From: Corylus avellana
Taxonomy: Eukaryota; Streptophyta; Magnoliopsida; Fagales; Betulaceae
Direction: 5' to 3'
DNA length: 64,000 nucleotides
NCBI RefSeq assembly: GCF_901000735.1
Contig: NC_081544.1
Span: forward strand, 28,948,095-29,012,094
The stretch's first letter is position 1. The number at the start of each line of letters is the position of its first letter. Positions 54,850 through 64,000 of this stretch are shown piece by piece. The position numbers were made by a program, and so were the translations under genes. A model generated the notes under the pieces. It had not been told where the DNA came from. It saw only the letters and a list, made by a program, of their open reading frames with translations, and made no database searches.

Positions 54850-57800
54850 TTAGGCTTCAGAATCAAAGATCCTTGATCTTTTAGGGCACTTTTCATCATC
54901 AGACGAGTCATTGCTTGGTCCGGCCTCATTGTCATCACGACCTCTCTTGGCGGACACCATATCCATCATACAATCCCCAGAAGTATCAGAATCGATGTAT
55001 TCATCTATTGCATTTGGCTCATCAACTAGTAGGTGCATCCCACACTTCTTCACTTCAAAGTCTCCCCTAACCTCGCAGTCTATCTTTAATTCCATTCCAC
55101 TTGCTATTTCAGCTTCAAGAAGTGAAACAGGTATATAGCTTAGACAGGAATGATCTTTATGGATTTCATAAATGAAATGGGAGAGTCTCCCAAAAGTGCG
55201 GCTGTTGATGTAAATAGAGGGTATGACGAACATGGGCGTTGTTTCTTCTGCTGTGGGTGCATAAACAGCACAAACAAAAAACCCCTTGATTTGACCCTTT
55301 GGAAGTGAAGGTATTTGAAAGGATATCGAAGATCCAATTGTCTTGTGGCTGAACCAATTTGGAACCTCACCACCCGGGAGCAAAATGCCACGATACCCAC
55401 CACACTTGGAAAGGTACTGTTTCACCAAAAAAAAAAAAAAAGTTCACATCATAAAATGAGAGAGATACCTAGAGAGAGAGAGAATACCTGGAGAAGATTC
55501 TTCTTGAAATCATATGCTAGACTGTCGCAACTTTCCAAGTGAAAATATGCCAATAATCTTTCCTGGTTTGGCACATTTGGGAGTCTCTGTAATGATGAGC
55601 AGCCACTTGCATACAAGGTGCTTAAACTTGCAGGAAGTTCTAAAATTGATTGGAGACTTGTACACTCATTCAACAGAAGTATATCTAATTTAGGAAGGCG
55701 ACCGATGCAATGAGGCAAGCTACGGAAATTGTTTCTTGATAAATTCAATTCTTCGAGTGAAGATAAACTCCCAAGATCAATAGGAATCCCATCTTCAAAC
55801 AAATTGCAATCATTGAGATTAAGTTTTGTCAAAGAACATAATCCAGAGACAGAAGTTGGTAACAAATTTTTGGGTTTCCAGCATTTTAGTGATATCCATG
55901 ACAAGAAACATGACATCCAAGATTTTGAGGATTGCTCTTTACATCCAGATAATGATACAATTTTGAGGTTCTTCAAAAGACCAAAGGAGTATGGGAGTTG
56001 CTTAATAGTAGTTCCATCTGCAAGGAGCTCCGTTAATGCAACCATATTCCCCAACTGTTTTGGTAACTTGTCAATTTTTATACAGTTTGATAAGTTAAGA
56101 GTCTCTAAAGATTCTAAGTTAGAAATGCTTTCTGGAAGATTCTTCAACTTCTTGCATCCTTGTAAATTCAATAAAACAAGCTTTTTCAAATGCCCAATGG
56201 ATTCATGTACCTCAACCAAGCTTGTGCAACATTCAAGTATCAACATCTCCAAATGTGGGACTCCTAAGAAGTTTGGTGATTGAGTGAGACATGCAGAACC
56301 TTTGAGATTAAGAACTTTTAACTTGTTGAGTATCTGCCAAAACATAATCAAATGAAAAGAGAAAAAAAAAAAAAAAAAAATCATGTAAGTTGTTCATTCA
56401 ACATTAATAAGAGGCCGAATAAAAGATAATGTAAGATTTGTTATACTTTGATCTCCTTCCAAACTTGTTTGACATTACTATGCTCCATGTCGAGGATAAC
56501 AAGGTTCTCTAAATGAAAATTTGCGTCTAGAAATTTCAGAGGGCACTTATGCCAGTGAAGCCATCTTAACTCTTTGGAAAGGTGTTCATAACATCCTGTG
56601 AGATATGCACCATCAATTTGGAGCAATCTTAAATTTTTCATATTTGCAAATGCTTCAGTTTTCAACTCTACATCTTCAAGTGTAGGTAGATTTAGGTTGA
56701 GACCCTCTATTGCTTCTGATCCCTGGCAACAATAGCTGAGTAATTAGCAATGTATATTCACATCTTATGTGAAGTTAGAACACCTTCAAATTGGCCAAAA
56801 AAAAAAAAAAACACCTTCAAATTGAAGTTGACCTAGATATTTTCACCATAACTAAACAAAAAATATAACGTGTTTTAGACATGATCAAAATTGCTTAAAC
56901 ATGATTGCATACATTTTTCTTTTTTAATAATGGTTAAGTATCAGTTGTTTGCTTGTTTAGAAAATTGTCGGATTTAAGATATTATAGTACTTATCTGTCA
57001 TGTTGATAGAATATCTATGCTATATCCTTGTTTGGCAAAAAGACAAAACTCTTATACATACTTTCATAACATATGCATATTATGATTATGTGTTTGTACA
57101 TGAATTTATATAATATTAATGCATCTGCCTCTTACCAGATGTTTGTTGAGTACATCCAAGACATCCTTGTGAAACCATAATCTACTACGTTTTCCTGGAT
57201 CTTTGGGTGACATTTCGCGAACAATCTCCCTTCCCATATCTCGAATCAAATCATGCATCCTCAACTCCTTTCTTCCATTAACTATCAAGAGGGACCTTTG
57301 AATGAGAATGTTCATACCAATATTTGGAAAGAAACCACAACCATCGAGAACTTTGGTGACATATTCTTTGTTTGTACCGATAAAAAAACATGCTATATCA
57401 AGGAATATGTCCTTCAGTGCATCATCCTCTAGTGAATCAAAACTTATTCTGAGTATTTTTTGAATTTGTTTGTGAGGAATTTTTTGTAATTTTTCCAATG
57501 CACTTTTCCATTCAATAATACTTCTTCCCGATAGGTAAGAACCCAAAACTTCAATAGCTAATGGAAGTCCTCCAACATAACCAACTACACCAATAGAAAG
57601 CTTTAGGTAATCTTCTATTGGATGTGCCATCCTGAATGCATGCCAACTAAAAAGTTGAAGGGACTCCTCAAGATTCAATTCTTCAACCTTATATTTTTTA
57701 TTTACTCCTAGCTCAGTTAGCAAATGTTCATCTCTAGTTGTTACAATGACTCTACTTCCTTGGCCAAACAATTCAAAGTTTCCAACTAATGAATTAAGTT

Positions 57801-59832
57801 GTTTTAAATGATGTACATCATCAAGAACAACAAGAACTCTTTTGTGACAAAATCTTTTCTCAATCAAATTTATTCCTCCATCAACATTGCTAATCTTCCA
57901 AATCTTCTTTTTCAAGATATCATAAAGAAGTTGTTCTTGTAAATGAATCAAACCATTTGGTTGTTCTGAAATTTCTTTAATATTGAATAGAAAGCTGCTT
58001 CCTTCAAATTCATGGCATATTTCGTTATAGAGAGCTTTTGCTATTGTTGTTTTACCTATTCCACCCATCCCATACATGCCCACAATGCAAACTTCACTAG
58101 TTCCAAGATTTAATAAGGTTTTCATCTTTTCAACACGAGAATGTATTCCTACAGGGTGTGTGGCAACATGCAAGAAAGCTTGGCTCACTTTACACACAAT
58201 TTCTTCAACAATCTTCTCAATGAACCTTGATTCATACCTGATCATTATAGTTCCATTGAAATACAACAAGAATATAAGCACAATAAAAGAAAAATAAGAA
58301 ACCAAATTATTTTTATGTAATGGTAAACAATTAAGTTATATCAACTTTATTAAGAATATCATTATTTAAATATATTCACATATAAAGTATATATGATTAC
58401 AATATCATTATCCAAAAGGCTATCATAGACTTAATAATTCTAGAAATGAAATCTCACACTAACAGGCATGATCTATATAGACTTTCCTATAAAAATAAAA
58501 AAGCCAAAATAAAACAAAGATCTATAAAGACTGGCAGAGTAGGCATTGAACACACAATTTCACTAACGTTTCAATGTATGATTATTTTGTTTTGTTTTTA
58601 CTTTTTTAGAAATGTTATTTTGAGGAGTACTATATATAATTGTATTTTCAGTGTAAATGAAAAAATAAAAAATAAAAAATAAATACAGGAGATCGAGCTT
58701 TTACCTGATTTCCCTTCAATTAATTCTCACCTTATGACATCAATGTCGTATAGTACATGTGCTACGTACCTTATATTTACTTTTACCTCTATTTGAGATG
58801 TTTTCACTCTTTAATTATACGTATTTCATATCTATTTCACTATTTGAAAATTTTCTTGTTCAGCAACTTTGCACAAGTGAGAATCTAAGGCATGGCGTTA
58901 TTTTCTCAGATGAAAGAATTGAGCAATACATCTCTTTTATTCTCTCAGGTGAACTTCAATTACTACCTAATTAGTTTGCTCCTAGTGGATCGATAAATTA
59001 GCAATTGTTTACAACAAGAGCTATGCCATATTTTTCCCATTGATTATTGATACTTCCGTTTATTCATTAAAAAATAAAAAATAAAAAGGGAAAATCTTAC
59101 CAAAAATAAATAAATTAACAAAAAAAAAAAAAAAAAAAAAGGGAAAAGAAAGAAAGAAAACATAGATTAAATTTGGATTTAAAATATTTTTCGAGGAATT
59201 TTAAGTTAAATTTTGTCAATCCTTTTCTGCCCAACTTTAGTTTTAATGAATTTTTGTCTTAACATTTAAAAAGAACAAAAAAAAAAAAAAAAAACTGCAT
59301 GAAAAACCACAATAGCTTAATTAACACAATACCCATTTGCCATATTCTGAAGATCCCAGCCAGAATAGTTTGCAGCTTCAGTAAGAGCTGCTCTCCACTT
59401 GTGCACCCGCTCCATCTCCGCTTGAAACCGGTTTTCATGCCTAGCAAATGCTTTGGCTAAAGTTCCGGTTTGTTTCCGCACATCCGAGGGGTTCACGTCA
59501 TAAAATACAGGAAGAAGAATTTGGCCAATGGTATTCTTACAGTGAATGATCTCCACAAGCTCATCAAGGCACCAACGAGAAGAAGCATAGTCTTTAGAGA
59601 AAACGACAATAGATATTCTTGATCCTTGAATAGCTTTAAGCAGTTGTGTAGAAATGTGTTTTCCTCTAGGAAGCTCGTCGTCATCTCGAAAAGTGTGAAT
59701 TCCGGCATGCACTAAGGCAGTATAGAGGTGATCAGTGAAGTTTTTACGAGTATCTTCACCTCTAAAACTCAAGAAGACGTCATGATTCCAACGAGGTTTG
59801 GAAGGTCGTGATGAAGGGGTTTGAGCAGCCAT
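54850..59832 (-). CDS. TNL immune receptor, gene E (intact)
   Basis: Exons from the 5' end: 59333-59832, 57136-58237, 56447-56722, 55488-56333, 54850-55416; GT-AG, phases 2,0,0,0; 1096 residues. TIR about 17-161: NHDVFLSFRGEDTRK (His for Tyr), RDDDELPRGKHIS, WCLDEL. NB-ARC: GMGGIGKTT, VLVVLDDVHHL, SRVIVTTRDEHLL, GGLPLAIEVLGSYL, FLDIACFFIG, MHD. LRRs in exons 3-4, including SISNLESLETLNLSNC. C-JID in exon 5 with PGGEVPNWFSHK. Tail: MDMVSAKRGRD then CPKRSRIFDSEA, a bipartite basic signal. ATG of MAAQT chosen by analogy with B. The cleanest gene of the window, with all canonical motifs and a compact 1095-bp intron 1. Exon 5 is closest to that of pseudogene A in the MDM-type tail. Confidence 0.93.
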
Positions 59833-59929
59833 GGATATGCAGGTGCTTGTTGTGATCTTGAATTTGAGATTGACTGGACTGCACAAGGGGGCTGGCTCTT
59901 CTGAGTTAATAGGAAGGGTGGTGGAGCCA

Positions 59930-60265
59930 TCATAGTGCGTTAAATCAACGCCATTTCTTCTTTTTGGCGTACGTTGGTGCCGTCCCCTCCTATTCTTTTC
60001 AATTTACTTTTTTTTTTTCTTTTTTTATTTTCTTCACTTGTTCACATAAGGGGAAAGAAAAGATTTGAAGTTTGAACTTTCATGAAGCATAATTTTCAAT
60101 TAATTGAATTACCTCTTTAAAATTACTGTTTTTTTTTTTTTCTTGCAAATCTTACATCTCCTCGAGGAAATATTGTCTTGCTCGGAAAAATAAAAAAAAA
60201 ACAAAAAAGTATTTAATAAATTGCCTGAATTAGAGAAATACCAAAACTATAATAAAGAAATTATT
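59930..60265 (-). promoter_or_regulatory. Promoter region of TNL gene E
   Basis: Diverged relative of the gene C promoter block: TGCGTTAAATCAACGCCAT, TTTTTGGCGTACG and TTGGTGCCGTCCCCTCC at matching positions, and the distal ATTGCCTGAATTAGAGAAA segment. The W-box TTGACG of the C block is TTGGCG here, so one predicted WRKY site is not conserved. Confidence 0.45.
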
Positions 60266-60269
60266 CATA

Positions 60270-61433
60270 ATATGTTGAAAATATAATGAAATAACAGAAA
60301 AAAATATGAAGGCAAAAAGAATCTCATGCGAATTTTTATAAATAAATAAATAAAAAGAAGAAGTGAAGTTTATGTGGCTGTAAAACAAGTTTAAAACGCA
60401 CTACTTGTGGTGCCTGTCGTCTCGTACATTGCTTTTTAAGGGTTGCGTATTGACGAAGCGGAAATCTCATCTTGTTCTCATTTTTCTCGAACCCTGTGTT
60501 GACATTAACTGTCTTTTTTCTTTTTCTTTTAAAGAAGTCCTATATATTTCATTAAAAATCAAAAATATCTTACCCATCAGGTACAAATATGGCAAATGAA
60601 TACCAAGTTTTTCTATATTTCTATCTCTTTTAAGATTGGTAAAGGTTATTTCTCTAAATAAAAATATAATATCTAATATTTCTCTAAATTTTATCTTCTT
60701 GCCACCCAAGATTATGGGTCGTCCCTATTATCCTCCCGAAAGGCGATTACTAATTAAGTGAAGCAGATTTTTAAGTTTATTTTTAATATGTGAAAAGGAG
60801 GAGTTTAAACTCGTAATTTCAGTTCGAAACATGTCTTAAAAACCCACGGTCTTGGAGAGTTTAAACATGCCTTAACACATTTTTTTTTTATTTTTTTGTC
60901 CTCAAGAATCAATTGGGAACCAGTAACCACTCTTCATGAAATAAATGTCATTAGTTCAAATTTCTCTCCCCATTTATCTCTCGTGCGGACATGTTAAAAA
61001 AAAAAAAAAAAACCTAATATTTTTTATGCTCAAACCAGATTTTCAAGTTGTATACTAAACTCATAATTTTAGTTTGAAGCATGTCTTAAAAACCGACTGT
61101 CTTTAAGCTTGACATAAACCCGATTTGAAGTTAATCATAATTTCGAAAAAATAATTTCGAAAAAATTCAATATATATTCTTCCAAGAAGTGAATCAAGAG
61201 TAGCCAAAAGTATGTAGTACAATCAAGAGACCATGTTCTTTTTTTTTCTTTTTTCTTTTTTTTTTTCTGAAGTGAATCAAGAGACCATGTCAAGAAACGA
61301 AGGTTATTGATTAAATGATTATTCTATTCCTTTCATCTCCTTCCATTACCTTAATAAGTAGTAGCTATGGACGTACATGAGACGTGGTGAAGTCCTTACA
61401 GCAATGCACTTGTTCATTTCAATTAAAGTCCTT
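60270..61433. other. Intergenic sequence between genes E and F
   Basis: No gene seen. A segment at about 60775-60870 is imperfectly repeated at about 61020-61115 (GTCTTAAAAACC core), and a decayed SINE lies between them. Confidence 0.55.
60899..61012 (+). mobile_element. Decayed SINE, copy 3
   Basis: Shares the layout of the two better SINEs: GTCCTCAAGAATCAATTGGG start, CATTAGTTCAAATTTCTCTCCCC near the B-box, CTCGTGCGGACATGTTAAAAA before a long A-tail. Target duplication not resolved. Confidence 0.55.
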
Positions 61434-63725
61434 TCATTCTTGTGCTTCAGACTCCATCCTGGACCTTTTAGGGCACTTTTCTTCATCATTAGAACAATCA
61501 TTGCTTGGTCCTGCAGCCTCATTGTCATCTCGACCTCTCTTAGCAGACACCATATCCATACTTACATATCCATCATCTCTTAAATTTGAGTCATCACATA
61601 GTAGATGAATTCCACACTTCTTCACTTCAATGTCTTCCTGAGATATGATGTACACCTCCATTTCCTCTCCACTTTCCATCTCAAATTCATATCTTTTAAG
61701 TGGTATATGGCAGACACAGGAATGATCTTCACAGGTTATAGGGATGGCATAGAATGTTGGCCTAAAAATATCTTCGTGGCCTCTACTTTTATTTCTGATT
61801 TTCATGAAAGGAGCAGAAGTTATCTCATTGGATTCTTTCTTGGCTGCATAGACAGCGCAAACGAGCAGCCCCCGGATTTCACCTTCTGAAAGTGGAGGTA
61901 CCTCAAAGGATATAGAGCATCCAATTCCCTGATGACTGAACCAATTTGGAACCTCACTACCAGGGAGGAAAATGGCACGAAGCTCAAGCTCGTCACGCTT
62001 GCACAAACACTACAAAAAGAAAAAGAAAAAGTGTTCATATCATAAAAATGCACGCACATGCACACACATAGAGTGAGATCGAGAGAGAAACCTGAAGAAG
62101 ACTCCTCTTAAAATCATATGCTAGATTGTTGCACTGTTCCATGTGAATAAATGGTCCAAATTCCAAACTCTCCAATCCCTGAATCTCAACCAATTTCTGA
62201 CAGTTAGTAAGGAAAAATGTAGGTGGCCCTTTCAAGTTTGACGAAATTGAGAGTGTTTCTATTGATGCGCAGTCTGTTGCATGCAAGCTCGTTAAACTTG
62301 CGGGGAGTTCTGAAATTGATTGAAGACTCGTGCACTTAGTCAACCACAATGTCCTTAATTTAGGAAGGCGGCTGATACAATGAGGTAGATTAAGGAAATT
62401 GTTTCTTCCTAAATCCAACTCCTCGAGTGAAGATAAACTCCCAAGATCAATTGGAATCCCATCTTCAAACAGATTGCACTCGTTGAGAACTAGTCTTCTC
62501 AAAGAGCATAGTCCAGAAATGGAAGCCGGGAGCAAATGTGTTGGATTAATGGAGCTTTTTGGGGATATCCACGATGAGAACCGTGATAACCAAGATTTTG
62601 AAGATTGTCCTTTACATCCAGATAATGACACAATTTCGAGATTCTTCAAATGACCAAAGGAGGTAGGGAGTTGCATAATAGCAATTCTGTCTGCATGCAA
62701 TTCCGTTAGAGCCATCATATTCCCCAATTGTTCTGGTAGCATGTCAAGTTTTAAGCAGCCAGACAAGTTTAGAGTTTCAAGAGATTTTAAGTTAGAAGTA
62801 CTTCTTGGAAGATTCCTTAAGTTCTGGCATCCTTCTAAATTCAGCAAAACAAGTCTTTCTAGATTTCCAATGGACTCGTGAAGCTCAACTAAACTTGTAC
62901 AACCTTCAAGTATTAGCATCTCCAGAATTGGGACTTGTAAGAAGTTTGGTGTCTTGGTGAGATATTTGGAATTGCGGAGATTAAGGACTTTCAACTTGTT
63001 GAGTATCTGTCAAAACAAAAATCGTTAAAACATAAGAAAAGAAAATTTTGACTTATACATTTGAAAATAATATAGAAATATAAGGAAATGTAAGATTTAT
63101 TATATACTTTGATCTCCTTCCAAACTTGTTTGACGCTACTATTCTGCATGTCAAGGATGACAAGGCTTTCTAAACGAAAATTTGCTGGTAGAAATTTTAG
63201 AGGACACTTATGCCAACAAAGCCATCTTAGCCCATCAGAAAGATGTTTATAGTTTCCTGAGAGATTTACACCATTGATTTGTAGCAGTCTCAAATTTTTC
63301 ATCTTTGCAAATGCTTCGGTTTTAAAATGTACATCTTCAAGTAGAGATAGATTTAAAATGAGACCCTCCACTGCTTCTGATCCCTGGAGAAATAGAAAAT
63401 AGGATTGGTAACACATCCTGATGTTGCGTAGGCCTAGATATTTGCAATAATCCAAAAAAAAAGAAGAAAGGATAACATTAATGTGATGTAGACATGATTA
63501 TAAGTGCTAATAATGTGATTGCATGCCTTTTTACTATATCGGTTGTTGACATGATTTATAATTTTTTAAAAAAACAAATTTAAGATCATACTGTTATTAT
63601 GTGTTATTTGGATAAACTTTTCAAGGAATGATGCATGCTTAATTAGTAAAAAAAAAAAAAAAAACAACATAGAACTCATGAATACCTATATAACAAGTAT
63701 ATTATGTGCTCGTGTATGTTCAAGT

Positions 63726-63761
<36 letters not shown>

Positions 63762-64000
63762 ATTAATTATGCTTCTTACCATTTGTTTGTTAAGCACGTG
63801 TAAGACATCATCATGAAACCATAATCTGCTACTTTTTCCTAGATCGTTGGATGACCGTTCACGAACAATCTCCCTTCCCATATCTCGAATTAGATCATGC
63901 ATTCTCAACTCATTTTTGTCATTGATTGTCACAAGAGATCTTTGAATAAGAATATTAATACCAATTTCAGGAAAAAAACCACAACCATCAAATATTTTGA
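61434..64000 (-). CDS. TNL immune receptor, gene F (3' part, truncated by window edge)
   Basis: Exons in the window, 5' to 3': 63780-64000 (end of NB-ARC, continues beyond the window), 63108-63383, 62092-63006, 61434-62009; all borders GT-AG. The NB-ARC part keeps NELRMHDLIRDMGREIV. Exon 4 is 915 bp, against 840-846 in B-E, because it retains an extra segment with FFLTNCQKLVEIQGLESLE, typical of TNL post-LRR regions and missing from B-E. The C-JID starts PGSEVPNWFSHQGIGCS; the tail has MDMVSAKRGRD then CPKRSRMESEAQE. A (TA)n run lies in intron 2 (63729-63759). No lesion seen in the visible part. The most divergent TNL of the group. Confidence 0.9.

Overview
This is nuclear DNA from a flowering plant. 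It is AT-rich, has large introns with GT-AG borders, and carries SINEs, LINEs, TRIMs, MITEs and LTR-retrotransposon remnants. The genes are TIR-NB-LRR (TNL) immune receptors, a class expanded in woody eudicots. A rosid tree or shrub (Fagales-like) is my best guess and is only an inference. Six runs of N are present: one of 20 bases and five of 100.

The window is one clustered TNL locus. From left to right: decayed TNL flank and intron pieces with transposons (1-4769); AT-rich sequence with no recognised gene (4870-8870); a heat-shock-factor (HsfA5-like) first exon on + followed by a dead TNL lacking its TIR exon (gene A, 9119-15518); an LTR-retrotransposon remnant; intact TNL gene B on + (17455-22426); a repeat-rich stretch with an orphan TNL promoter, nested transposons and a minus-strand unit made of a TNL 3' fragment plus the HSF first exon (22430-31535); TNL gene C on - (31539-38747); a second TNL-3'/HSF-intron unit (39650-41090); TNL gene D on - (42519-50571), whose last exon runs in frame into a transposon-encoded domain; a 5'-truncated LINE and a hAT-like element; intact TNL gene E on - (54850-59832); and the 3' part of TNL gene F on -, cut by the window edge (61434-64000).

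The TNLs share one five-exon plan with intron phases 2,0,0,0: exon 1 TIR, exon 2 NB-ARC ending just after the MHD motif, exon 3 first LRRs, exon 4 the main LRR block, exon 5 the post-LRR C-JID domain followed by a short basic tail with a bipartite nuclear-localisation look. Predicted lengths are B 1083, C 1097, D 1427 and E 1096 residues. They would work as intracellular immune receptors: effector sensing by LRR/C-JID, ATP-dependent switching by NB-ARC, and NADase signalling by TIR.

Two gaps are flanked by duplicated sequence that starts and stops exactly at the gap edges. Around 36604-36703 the overlap looks identical over 1649 bp; around 29609-29708 it is near-identical but differs by a net 259-bp indel and SNPs. 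Both look like unmerged contig overlaps rather than biology. With the first collapsed, gene C is a normal TNL with a 1.56-kb first intron, and the two minus-strand HSF exons become one locus.

The most notable biology is the TNL-transposon in-frame fusion in gene D, the repeated pairing of an HSF DNA-binding-domain first exon with TNL sequence, and a set of transposon insertions whose pre-insertion sites survive in paralogous copies within the same window.
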